Assembly (NCBI GenBank): GCA_035253685.1 | Contig: DATFBR010000174.1 | Coordinates: forward strand, 1-10,109 | Length of the DNA: 10,109 nt | Source of the DNA: DASRTE01 sp035253685 | GTDB lineage: Bacteria; Actinomycetota; Actinomycetes; Jiangellales; Jiangellaceae | Reading direction: 5' to 3' | Program-made: the position numbers and the translations under genes | Notes under the pieces: generated by a model | Databases searched by the model: none | What the model saw: only the letters and a program-made list of their open reading frames with translations | Told to the model about the DNA's origin: nothing | Part shown: positions 1-5,492 of the stretch, in pieces | Layout of the letters: each line of letters begins with the position of its first letter | Position numbering within the stretch: position 1 is the first letter of the stretch

Positions 1-104
1 GTCGACGTCACGCGGATGATTGCGTCCGTCGACTCCTCGATCTTCGGGTCCGGCACTTCCTCGACCCGTACGTCCCGCCGTCCGTGCCAGGTCAGTGCTT
101 TCAT
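1..104 (-). CDS. Zinc-dependent alcohol/formaldehyde dehydrogenase, N-terminal fragment
   Basis: Only the first 34 or so codons are inside the window; the gene runs off the left edge. The visible protein begins MKALTWHGRRDVRVEEVPDP, the typical first strand of the GroES-like domain of medium-chain zinc dehydrogenases, especially the formaldehyde/threonine-dehydrogenase-like branch. That family oxidises alcohols, aldehydes or amino-alcohols with NAD(P). The zinc and Rossmann motifs would lie outside the window, so the substrate cannot be judged. The ATG at 102-104 is well supported by a GGAGG a few bases upstream. The gene lies 87 bases downstream of the PRC-barrel gene on the same strand, with a strong hairpin between them, so it may be read from the upstream promoter with partial attenuation. 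Family assignment is good; specific function is open. Confidence 0.85.
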   Translation of the reverse strand, partial: MKALTWHGRRDVRVEEVPDPKIEESTDAIIRVTS

Positions 105-133
105 GGTGGCCTCCGTCTCTCACCTGAGCCTCG

Positions 134-174
134 CGTTGCCATCGCGCAGACCTGTGCTGGCTGCGACGGCAACG
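134..174 (-). promoter_or_regulatory. Intergenic RNA hairpin between PRC-barrel and dehydrogenase genes
   Basis: Two 12-base arms (163-174 and 134-145) are inverted repeats separated by a 17-base loop. Read as the minus-strand transcript, all 12 positions pair, one of them as a G-U wobble; on the plus strand that position would be an A-C mismatch. The stem is therefore better formed in the RNA made in the direction of the flanking genes. It lies after the PRC-barrel stop and about 30 bases before the dehydrogenase start. No U-run follows, so it is not a textbook intrinsic terminator. It could be an attenuator, an RNA processing or stability element, or a U-less actinobacterial terminator. Confidence 0.5.
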
Positions 175-191
175 GAAGGCAGCTCGTAATC

Positions 192-560
192 TCAGAGGCC
201 CGCGCCCGGCGGCGCAGAGGTGCCGCTGTGATAGTCACCGAGGCGCTCGCGATAGGTTGTGTCCTCGGCCAGCGTCTCGTCGTACTCGGGCGCCTTCTTG
301 ATCTGGTCCTTGGTGCGGTCGACGTACACCTTCTTCTCGACTGTGTCGATCCGTTCGACGACGCCCGCTGGAAGCATGACCATGCTGCCGAAGATCCATG
401 GCCCGGTGTCGACGATGAGGTACGACGCACCCGTCTCGTGAGTCGCGCTGTCGACCCGACCGATGTCGCCGTCGGCAGCGGCAATCGTGTAGCCGGTCAG
501 GTCCATGCCGGCGCCCGCCAAGCCGGCGTCGGTCCGGTAGTCCCATGGTTGGAAGGTCAT
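192..560 (-). CDS. PRC-barrel domain protein
   Basis: A 122-residue cytoplasmic-type protein without signal peptide or membrane segment. Residues about 19-90 look like a PRC-barrel: a strand-rich stretch beginning DLTGYTIAAADGDIGRVDSA, then a central YLIVDTGPWIFG strand and a hydrophobic MVMLPAGVVERID stretch. The C-terminal tail is charged. PRC-barrels are small beta-barrels found in photosynthetic reaction centre H subunits, in RimM and in many bacterial stress-associated proteins, where they probably mediate protein or RNA contacts; no enzymatic activity is expected. The ATG at 558-560 has a GAGAGGA-type ribosome site about 8 bases upstream. A good sigma-B-like promoter lies about 47 bases upstream (607-631). 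The gene diverges from the BON/SRPBCC gene, with overlapping -35 regions, suggesting joint stress control. Confidence 0.85.
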   Translation of the reverse strand: MTFQPWDYRTDAGLAGAGMDLTGYTIAAADGDIGRVDSATHETGASYLIVDTGPWIFGSMVMLPAGVVERIDTVEKKVYVDRTKDQIKKAPEYDETLAEDTTYRERLGDYHSGTSAPPGAGL

Positions 561-606
561 CGTGGCGTCCTCTCCATCGCGTTCGGTCGGTCACTGAACC
601 GGGCCC

Positions 607-631
607 GTACCCACCGCTGGCCCGGTGAATC
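607..631 (-). promoter_or_regulatory. Sigma-B/sigma-F-like promoter for the PRC-barrel gene
   Basis: On the minus strand the sequence reads GATT, 15 bases, GGGTAC. This fits the GNNT-N14-16-GGGTA(C/T) pattern known for Streptomyces sigma-B and related to that of mycobacterial sigma-F. The -10 end lies 46 bases from the PRC-barrel ATG, leaving a leader of about 40 bases. The -35 sits on the same bases as the -35 of the opposite promoter at 627-652. The match is by eye only. Confidence 0.55.
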
Positions 632-652
632 GCCTGAACCTGCCCTGGGTAG
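627..652 (+). promoter_or_regulatory. Sigma-B/sigma-F-like promoter for the BON/SRPBCC gene
   Basis: The plus strand reads GAAT, 16 bases, GGGTAG. The -35 and its spacing fit the stress-sigma pattern; the last base of the -10 is G rather than C or T. The site ends 36 bases before the ATG at 689, leaving room for a leader of about 30 bases that carries the ribosome site. It is back-to-back with the minus-strand promoter, so the two -35 boxes coincide. Slightly weaker than its divergent partner. Confidence 0.45.
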
Positions 653-688
653 GACGCCAGTAGAGGGGAAAGTGAGGGGTTGATCGAC

Positions 689-1912
689 ATGCGAATGATC
701 GTTCTCGGTGCACCCGGACAGCGATTTGCGACGGTCGAGAAGCGCCGACCGGCAGTGCTGCAAACCGTTGGTGCCACCGGCCTTGGTGCCGGCGCCGGGG
801 CGGTGATCCAGTACATGTTCGACCCAGACCGGGGCCGGGCCCGCCGTGCTCGCGTCCGCGACAAGTCCTCGCGCGCCGCCCACCGCATGAATCACGGGAT
901 GGGTGTGCTCAGCCGCGACCTGGCCAACCGGAGTCGCGGCATCGCGGCGGAGATCCGGTACCGCGGCAACGGACATGCCGTTGACGACCGTGTGGTCCAC
1001 GAGCGTGTCCGGGCCGAACTCGGCCGGTATGTCAGCCACCCGCACGCGGTTGAGGTCCACGTCGACGACCGTGTCGTGCGATTGTCCGGCGATGTCCTCG
1101 ACCAGGAGGGTCGGCGAGCCGCCAGGGCGTTGCGGAGAGTGCCCGGCGTCCGAGAGGTCCAGCCTCGCTGGCGCGTCCACGACACTGTGGAAGGCGTTCC
1201 GCAACTGCAAGGCGCCGGCCGTCAGCGGCAGCCGGTGCCCGAACTGCTCCAGCAGCACTGGTCGCCGGCCGCACGGTTCGTCGCCGGAACCGGTGCGGCC
1301 GCGATGTGGACCATGTCGAGCCGGCTACCGCAGCCGGTCGGCTGGGCGATGCGCGGCACCGGGTCGATCTTGGCCGCGCGGGCCGCGACGAACCTCCCGT
1401 TGCGGCGGCTCACCGGTATCGCATCCGGTCGGCGTGCGGTCGACGTCGCCGGCTCGATCTCGGTCGACGCCCCGACGGAACAGGTGTGGGCACTCGTCAG
1501 CGACTACTCCGTTTTTCCGCAGTTCATGCCCGATGTCCGCGAGGTTCGCCGCTCCGAGGATGGCAGGTTGTCGCACTGGGAGATCCTCGGTCCGGTCGGA
1601 ATACCAGTGCGTTTCGATGCAGAGGAGACCAAGCGCGAGGAAGGCCGCGAAATCGCCTGGCGCACGACCGATGGGCAGCTCATCGCTCACGCCGGATCGC
1701 TGCGTGTCGATCCTGACCGGGATGACCGCAGTCGCATCCAGGTGCAGCTCACCTACAACCCGGTGGCGGGTGCCGTCGGTCACGCGGTCGCCACCCTGTT
1801 CGGTGCGGACCCTGCCCGCAAGATGAAGCAGGACCTGCAGCGGCTGAAGTCGTTTGTCGAGACGGGAAAGCAGCCGTCGGACGCCCAACACCAACCGGCC
1901 CAGCGCCGGTAG
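689..1912 (+). CDS. BON domain and SRPBCC (polyketide cyclase-like) domain protein
   Basis: A 407-residue three-part protein. Residues about 22-44 form a Gly/Ala-rich hydrophobic segment followed by FDPDRGR and a run of arginines, the YtxH-like membrane anchor seen in front of many BON proteins. Residues about 96-165 form a BON domain (VHERVRAELGRY, then VEVHVDDRVVRLSGDV and a VPGVREV strand), thought to bind phospholipid or membrane surfaces. After an Ala/Gly-rich linker, residues about 250-394 form an SRPBCC/START-like fold (ISVDAPTEQVWALVSDY, FPQFMPDVREV), a hydrophobic-ligand pocket typical of 'cyclase/dehydrase' and coenzyme Q-binding COQ10-like proteins. ATG 689 is chosen over TTG 680 because GAGGGG at 674-679 is 9 bases from it, whereas it would abut the TTG. 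Probably an envelope-stress protein; the ligand is unknown. It diverges from the PRC-barrel gene under a stress-type promoter. Confidence 0.85.
   Translation: MRMIVLGAPGQRFATVEKRRPAVLQTVGATGLGAGAGAVIQYMFDPDRGRARRARVRDKSSRAAHRMNHGMGVLSRDLANRSRGIAAEIRYRGNGHAVDDRVVHERVRAELGRYVSHPHAVEVHVDDRVVRLSGDVLDQEGRRAARALRRVPGVREVQPRWRVHDTVEGVPQLQGAGRQRQPVPELLQQHWSPAARFVAGTGAAAMWTMSSRLPQPVGWAMRGTGSILAARAATNLPLRRLTGIASGRRAVDVAGSISVDAPTEQVWALVSDYSVFPQFMPDVREVRRSEDGRLSHWEILGPVGIPVRFDAEETKREEGREIAWRTTDGQLIAHAGSLRVDPDRDDRSRIQVQLTYNPVAGAVGHAVATLFGADPARKMKQDLQRLKSFVETGKQPSDAQHQPAQRR
1894..1910 (+). terminator. Hairpin at the 3' end of the BON/SRPBCC gene
   Basis: A perfect 6-bp stem (ACCGGC/GCCGGT) with a 5-base loop ends at the first base of the TAG stop. 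There is no U-run after it. It faces the 3' end of the convergent F420 gene only 15 bases away, so it may help stop or stabilise one or both transcripts. A short GC-rich stem of this kind is easily a chance event in this DNA. Confidence 0.25.
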
Positions 1913-1927
1913 CTCTCGACTTGGTCG

Positions 1928-2887
1928 TCATCCCTCGCGCAGGGACGGCAGAAGCTCCTGGGCTGCGAACCGGAAGAATTCCTCCTGGAGCGGGCCGACC
2001 TGGTTGATCAGTACCTCGTCGAATCCAGCGTCCACGTAGGCCTGTATCGCGTCGCGGTGTGTCTGCAGGTCCGGTCCGCACGGCAGGTCCGAGCCGATCT
2101 GGTCAGCAGAGACGTTCTGGGTGGCCTGCATGAAGTGTTCCGGCGTGCGCAGATCCTGGGAGAGTTGACCGGTCAGCCCGCTGGTCGGCCACAACCGGTG
2201 CGCCGTCTTGACGGCTTCGTCCCGGTCCGGCCCGTAGCAGACCTTGGCACCGGCCTGCTTCGGCTTACCGCGCCCGCCGGCCTCCTCGAACGCGGCCACG
2301 GACTCACTGCTCGGTGCCGTGCTGACGTACCCATCACCGATACGCCCCGCGAGGTCGATGGCCTGAGGGCCGAAGGCCGACACGTACACGGGGATGGACT
2401 GCTCGGGCTTGCTGTAGAGGCGGGCATGCTCGACGGTGTAGTGGCGGCCGTGGTGGGTCACGACGTCACCGGTCCACAGCGCTCGCATGACCTCGACCGC
2501 CTCTTCGAGCATCTCCAGCCGCTCGTCGGCCAGCGGCCATCGGTCGCCCAGGACCTGCTCGTTGAGGGCCTCTCCGGAACCGACGCCCAGCACGAACCGG
2601 CCGTCCAGCAGCAGCGACGCCGTCGCGGCGGCGTGGGCAATGATCGCGGGGTGGATCCGGATCGTGGGACAGGTGACGTGCGTGGCCACCGGCAGGTCGA
2701 CCTCCTGCGAAATCGCCCCGACGACGGCCCAGACGAAGGGGCTGCACCCTTGTTCGTCGATCCACGGATGGAAGTGGTCGGAGATTCCCAGGGTCTCGAA
2801 GCCCGCATCCGCTGCCATCACCGCCTGCGCCACCAGGTCATCGGGATTCCACTCCTCAGAGGACAAGATGTATCCGAAGCGGGTCAT
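1928..2887 (-). CDS. F420-dependent LLM-class oxidoreductase, G6PD-like family
   Basis: A full-length 319-residue TIM-barrel luciferase-like monooxygenase fold enzyme that should use reduced or oxidised coenzyme F420. The N-terminus MTRFGYILSSEEWNPDDLV, the GISDHFHPW motif (residues 34-42, with the Asp-His pair placed as in F420-dependent glucose-6-phosphate dehydrogenase), the RFVLGVGSGEALNE motif near residues 100-115 and the YVSAFGPQAIDLAGRIGDGY strand place it in the FGD-related family. True glucose-6-phosphate activity is not shown; many relatives act on other or unknown substrates. The ATG at 2885-2887 has an excellent GGAGGAGGAG site 8 bases upstream, lying inside the end of the preceding gene. 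It overlaps that DUF5709-like gene by 4 bases (ATGA), so the pair is translationally coupled and read from the promoter at 3271-3295. It converges with the BON/SRPBCC gene. Confidence 0.9.
   Translation of the reverse strand: MTRFGYILSSEEWNPDDLVAQAVMAADAGFETLGISDHFHPWIDEQGCSPFVWAVVGAISQEVDLPVATHVTCPTIRIHPAIIAHAAATASLLLDGRFVLGVGSGEALNEQVLGDRWPLADERLEMLEEAVEVMRALWTGDVVTHHGRHYTVEHARLYSKPEQSIPVYVSAFGPQAIDLAGRIGDGYVSTAPSSESVAAFEEAGGRGKPKQAGAKVCYGPDRDEAVKTAHRLWPTSGLTGQLSQDLRTPEHFMQATQNVSADQIGSDLPCGPDLQTHRDAIQAYVDAGFDEVLINQVGPLQEEFFRFAAQELLPSLREG
1931..1945 (-). terminator. Hairpin over the last codons of the F420 oxidoreductase gene
   Basis: TCCCT and AGGGA form a perfect 5-bp stem around a 5-base loop immediately inside the stop codon of the minus-strand gene. 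With the hairpin at 1894-1910 it flanks the 15-base convergent gap. There is no U-run, so termination activity is only a suggestion. Confidence 0.2.
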
Positions 2888-3228
2888 GACGGCGGCTCCT
2901 CCTCCACGCGCATCGCCGCCTCCTCGGCGGCGAGCCGGTCGTCCGGGTCCTCGGTCTCGGGCCGTTCCGGCTCCTCGTGGGCCAGCCGCAGCTCCAACGG
3001 CTCGCCCTCCACCTGCTCCCGCATCGTGGTTCCATACGAGGTGGCGGCCACCGGCTCTTCCGTCGGCACGGTCACCTGCTGAGGCTCCGGCACGGTGCCG
3101 GCACCGGGCGTCTCGTCGTCCGCTACTTCGGGCATACCCTCGCGTTCCGGATCCGCGCCGGGATCCCTGTTGCGTTCCGCCCCGCGACCGGCCTTGCGCT
3201 GGTCGGGGTCGAGATTCGGGTTCGGCAT
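2884..3228 (-). CDS. Acidic, probably disordered DUF5709-like protein
   Basis: A 114-residue protein very rich in Glu, Asp, Pro and Arg, without Cys, signal peptide or membrane segment; most of it is likely disordered. The second half (YGTTMREQVEGEPLELRLAH, then two EEP/DDRLA-type repeats) resembles the core of DUF5709 proteins of actinobacteria, whose function is unknown. The DUF call is from memory of the consensus and is moderate. The ATG at 3226-3228 is preceded by AGGTAGG at short spacing. A near-perfect sigma-B-like promoter lies 43 bases upstream. The stop overlaps the start of the F420 oxidoreductase, so the two are expected in fixed ratio. In related genomes such proteins are usually small stress-linked accessories; no biochemical role can be inferred here. 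Confidence 0.75.
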   Translation of the reverse strand: MPNPNLDPDQRKAGRGAERNRDPGADPEREGMPEVADDETPGAGTVPEPQQVTVPTEEPVAATSYGTTMREQVEGEPLELRLAHEEPERPETEDPDDRLAAEEAAMRVEEEPPS

Positions 3229-3270
3229 CGACCTACCTGCCCTTCTGCGTCGACGACGGCACGACGTCGA

Positions 3271-3295
3271 GTACCCGACGTGGAGGGCCGGAAAC
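3271..3295 (-). promoter_or_regulatory. Near-consensus sigma-B/sigma-F promoter for the DUF5709-F420 oxidoreductase pair
   Basis: The minus strand reads GTTT, 15 bases, GGGTAC, the best match in the window to the sigma-B/sigma-F-type consensus. The -10 end lies 43 bases from the ATG at 3228, giving a leader of about 36 bases. A 6-bp dyad (ACGTCG at 3264-3269, CGACGT at 3276-3281) is centred on the -10 and could be a repressor site or chance. Confidence 0.65.
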
Positions 3296-3305
3296 CGCCG
3301 AAACT

Positions 3306-3330
3306 GTGTAGCGCGACCATGTCTGGGTAG
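3306..3330 (+). promoter_or_regulatory. Sigma-B/sigma-F-like promoter for the Cys-rich protein operon
   Basis: The plus strand reads GTGT, 15 bases, GGGTAG. It ends 40 bases before the ATG at 3371, leaving a leader of about 34 bases with a GGAGGG ribosome site. It diverges from the near-perfect site at 3271-3295 with 10 bases between the two -35 boxes. It shares GTGTAG...GGGTAG at the same spacing with the site in front of the carbamoyltransferase. The final G of the -10 is off consensus. Confidence 0.5.
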
Positions 3331-3370
3331 CAGCCATCACATCCGTCCGCCTCGCCGCATGGAGGGTGTC

Positions 3371-3628
3371 ATGGCTACCTGCACACGATGCAAGAACAAC
3401 TACGACAAGACGTTCGAGCTGGTCACTGCGCAGGGAGACCGGTTCATCTTCGACAGTTTCGAATGCGCCATCGCCACCGTGGCACCGGAATGCGCGACCT
3501 GCGGCACCCGGGTGATCGGTCACGGTGTGGAGGTCGCGGAGACCGTTTATTGCTGTGCCCACTGCGCCCGGGTCCCGGGTCAGGACGCGGTCGTTGCCGA
3601 CCGGGCCGACCACCCGGCAGCGCACTAG
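3371..3628 (+). CDS. Small Cys-rich metal-binding protein (metallothionein/zinc-ribbon-like)
   Basis: An 85-residue protein with eight cysteines: C4-x2-C7, C32 in FDSFECAI, C41-x2-C44, and C61-C62-x2-C65 in YCCAHCAR, plus His51 and His64. The pattern indicates one or two bound zinc (or other thiophilic metal) ions in a treble-clef/ribbon arrangement. The last motif recalls the YYCCEAC motif of bacterial metallothioneins. Relatives are common, uncharacterised actinobacterial proteins. It could store or buffer metal, or bind a nucleic acid or protein partner. ATG 3371 is chosen because GGAGGG at 3361-3366 is 4 bases upstream; an in-frame ATG at 3359 overlaps that site and lacks its own. It is first in a run with the next two genes and has its own stress-type promoter. 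Confidence 0.8.
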   Translation: MATCTRCKNNYDKTFELVTAQGDRFIFDSFECAIATVAPECATCGTRVIGHGVEVAETVYCCAHCARVPGQDAVVADRADHPAAH

Positions 3629-3648
3629 ATCGGTGAAATAGGAGCGTG

Positions 3649-4218
3649 ATGGCTGACCGAAGGAGCTCGGAGATCATCGAGGGCTGGCCGCAGGAGTCGA
3701 CGGAGGCGGCTCGGCTGGTCATCGACAAGTACGGCGAGTCGCACGAGGCCACCGAATCCCGCCTGACGTGGACATCTGTGGGTTCCTGGAAGCGGATCGT
3801 GGCGTCCCGGACGTTCTACGAGCACGCATTCCCCGCACCGCACATCGATGCGGTCGAGTCGTTCATCGACTACCGCGTGCCGCCGGAGGCCTGCACCGCT
3901 CTTGCGCAGTTCGACGGCAGTGTCGTCGTCGAACGCACTGCCGGTGAGGTGTCCGCGCGCTGCCACGACGAAGAGGCGAACAACTTGGCCCTCAACCTGA
4001 TGCACGACATCGTGACCGGCCAGAAGACCGTCGACGAAGCCCGCGATCACTACGCGAAGGAGTTTCTCGACTATCGGCGCAAAAGGCCCACGCCGTACAT
4101 GGACGAACTGCGTGTCCCACCGGCCACCGGCACGGCGGACCCCGACCACCGGGTGCTGACCGACCGCGACCTGGAAGAGGCCGTCGAGGAGGGCGAGGCC
4201 GAGGGTGGGCGGGGCTGA
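3649..4218 (+). CDS. Conserved actinobacterial-type protein of unknown function
   Basis: A 189-residue soluble protein without signal peptide or membrane segment. I do not know its function. Recognisable conserved-looking stretches are WKRIVASRTFYEHAFPAPH, VESFIDYRVP, FDGSVVVERTAGEVSARCHD, ALNLMHDIVTG and YAKEFLDYRRKRPTPYM. They match my recollection of a widespread hypothetical family often found beside stress and detoxification genes. The invariant-looking histidines and acidic residues (HAFPAPH, RCHDEEAN, LMHD) could be a metal or catalytic site, but that is inference. The C-terminus is acidic. ATG 3649 follows GGAG by 4 bases; the GTG three bases earlier is too close to that site. It follows the Cys-rich gene by 20 bases and overlaps the next gene by 14 bases, so all three are probably one transcript. 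Confidence 0.75.
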   Translation: MADRRSSEIIEGWPQESTEAARLVIDKYGESHEATESRLTWTSVGSWKRIVASRTFYEHAFPAPHIDAVESFIDYRVPPEACTALAQFDGSVVVERTAGEVSARCHDEEANNLALNLMHDIVTGQKTVDEARDHYAKEFLDYRRKRPTPYMDELRVPPATGTADPDHRVLTDRDLEEAVEEGEAEGGRG

Positions 4219-5032
4219 AGCGCCGGAACGTATCCGCGCGATGAGCTGGAACCTCTGGTGGCGCTTCGGTGCGGACTGGCGCAGGCGCCAGCCTGCCATC
4301 GTCTCGACTCTGGACACCGTCCGGCCTGACGTCGTCGGCCTGCAGGAAGTATGGGTAACCGGAGAGACGAATCAGCCGAAGTGGCTCGCCGAACGGCTCG
4401 GAATGCACTCCGTCCTGGCGACGCCATCGCTACCACCGCCACCGGTGCCCCCCGAATCGCCCGACCAGGCTGGCGTCGATGTCGGCGTCGCCGTACTCAG
4501 CCGTTGGCCGATCGTGGACATGACGCAGCACTCTCTGCCGTCCCGGCCGGACGCGCCGACCGTCGCGTTGTCCGTGGTGGTCGACCATCGAAACGGCCCG
4601 CTGCACGTGATCGCCTGCTGCGTGGAATGGGAGCGGGACTTCGCCGACGTTCACCTCAGCCAGACCCGAGCCCTCGCCGGAGTGGTCATGGATTCCGCGC
4701 TCGACGGTCCCTTGCCCGTCCTGCTGACCGGCGACCTCAACGCTCCACCGGGCACGCCACAGATCGAGGCACTGACCGATGTCATGGTCGACGCGTGGGT
4801 GGCCGCCGGAGGGAGCACCGAGGGTGGCCGGACGTTGAGCTCCGCGAACCCGTTCGCCCCGCGAGCGGCGTGGCAACTGGATCATCGCATCGACTACGTC
4901 ATGGCCCGGCCAGGAATGCCAGGAGGCTCGGTGGCTGTCGAGCGGGCGATCGTCGCCGGTGGCCCACGCGACGGCGTGCATCCGTCCGACCACTATGCCG
5001 TCGTGGCGGACTTCCGCGTGCCGGCGAGCTGA
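4205..5032 (+). CDS. Endonuclease/exonuclease/phosphatase family protein
   Basis: A 275-residue hydrolase with the EEP (DNase I/AP endonuclease/sphingomyelinase) fold. Catalytic motifs are in order: MSWNLW with Asn16, VGLQEVW with Glu48 (metal ligand), GDLNAPPG with Asp177 and Asn179, RIDYV, and the C-terminal HPSDHYAVV with Asp262-His263. All key residues are present, so it should be an active Mg-dependent phosphodiesterase or phosphatase. Whether it cuts DNA, a nucleotide, an inositol phosphate or a lipid headgroup cannot be told. No secretion signal is visible. The GTG at 4205 is taken because the first beta strand (RIRAMSWNLW) needs residues before the ATG at 4241, and a purine-rich GAGG stretch precedes it. 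It overlaps the upstream gene by 14 bases, indicating translational coupling. The actual start could be 4241. Confidence 0.88.
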   Translation: MGGAEAPERIRAMSWNLWWRFGADWRRRQPAIVSTLDTVRPDVVGLQEVWVTGETNQPKWLAERLGMHSVLATPSLPPPPVPPESPDQAGVDVGVAVLSRWPIVDMTQHSLPSRPDAPTVALSVVVDHRNGPLHVIACCVEWERDFADVHLSQTRALAGVVMDSALDGPLPVLLTGDLNAPPGTPQIEALTDVMVDAWVAAGGSTEGGRTLSSANPFAPRAAWQLDHRIDYVMARPGMPGGSVAVERAIVAGGPRDGVHPSDHYAVVADFRVPAS

Positions 5033-5146
5033 CCACTGCGCCGCTCGGTCACCCGCTGTCGCCATTGCGCCTGATTGTCGTACATTACGTCCAAGGTGAG
5101 TCCGGCAGCGTGGCCACCGTCATCCACATGGAGGCGGGTGGGCCCG

Positions 5147-5380
5147 ATGACCAGGACCGTGATCACCGTCTTCCGGGTTCTTCCGCCCGTACTCGGTGAG
5201 TGGGAGCTCTATCGGGGCGGCCGGGAACTCGGACGGTACGACGACAAGGCATCCGCGGTGGCCGAGGGGCGCCGACTGGCGCAGCAGAGTAAGCCGAGCC
5301 GGCTGATCGTCCACCGGTCGAATGGTGAGATCGAGGACGAGATCGCCTTCCTCGACGACTCCATTGCCGAACCGGCCTGA
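5147..5380 (+). CDS. DUF2188 domain small protein
   Basis: A 77-residue protein. The core (WELYRGGRELGRYDDKASAV, then a helix EGRRLAQQ and a strand RLIVHRSNGEIEDEIAF) matches the two-strand, helix, two-strand layout of DUF2188, a short domain of unknown function common in bacteria and often near stress genes. The ATG at 5147 is preferred because it gives the normal length; GGAGG at 5130-5134 lies 12 bases upstream, a long spacing. An in-frame TTG at 5075 would add 24 residues without family resemblance. It stands alone between the enzyme upstream (114-base gap) and the sugar operon (112-base gap). No GGGTA-type promoter was found in front of it, unlike its stress-type neighbours. Confidence 0.7.
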   Translation: MTRTVITVFRVLPPVLGEWELYRGGRELGRYDDKASAVAEGRRLAQQSKPSRLIVHRSNGEIEDEIAFLDDSIAEPA

Positions 5381-5432
5381 CAACTCACTAGCCGCGACCG
5401 GCGCAAGTGCACGCCGCGCCCTCGGTCTCACC

Positions 5433-5472
5433 GGAAGCGTTTCTACCGCGAACGACGTGTAGAAGCGGTTCT
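5433..5472. repeat. Imperfect dyad in front of the sugar operon
   Basis: CGTTTCTA (5438-5445) and TAGAAGCG (5460-5467) form an 8-bp inverted repeat with one G-U-type position and a 14-base spacer. After a single mismatch, four outer positions pair again (one as a wobble). The sequence GAAGCG...TTCT also recurs directly at 5434 and 5462. The dyad covers the -35 of the candidate promoter at 5457-5481, so it could be an operator. It could also be a hairpin in the 3' end of the DUF2188 transcript. Confidence 0.35.
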
Positions 5473-5481
5473 CGCGGGTAG
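5457..5481 (+). promoter_or_regulatory. Candidate sigma-B-like promoter before the carbamoyltransferase
   Basis: GTGT, 15 bases, GGGTAG, with the same boxes and spacing as the site at 3306-3330. It ends only 11 bases before the ATG at 5493, so transcription would begin about 5 bases from the start codon and the mRNA would be almost leaderless. That is possible in actinobacteria but makes this the least secure of the five sites. Confidence 0.35.
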
Positions 5482-5492
5482 GCGGGCGTTCC

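Noticed and set aside
557..1258. Long open frame on the minus strand opposite the BON/SRPBCC gene
   Set aside because: Its translation has no recognisable domain and it lies wholly opposite a gene with clear domains and its own ribosome site. Long antisense frames are usual in DNA this GC-rich.
2057..3082. 341-codon plus-strand frame opposite the F420 oxidoreductase
   Set aside because: Low-complexity, Arg/Gly-rich translation. The opposite strand carries the conserved LLM enzyme motifs.
5058..5086. TACATT in the gap before the DUF2188 gene as a -10 box
   Set aside because: No convincing -35 at 16-18 bases; the TTGCGC nearby is only about 10 bases away.
5128..5146. ATG at 5128 as start of a gene before DUF2188
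   Set aside because: It is in a different frame from the DUF2188 protein and gives no recognisable product.
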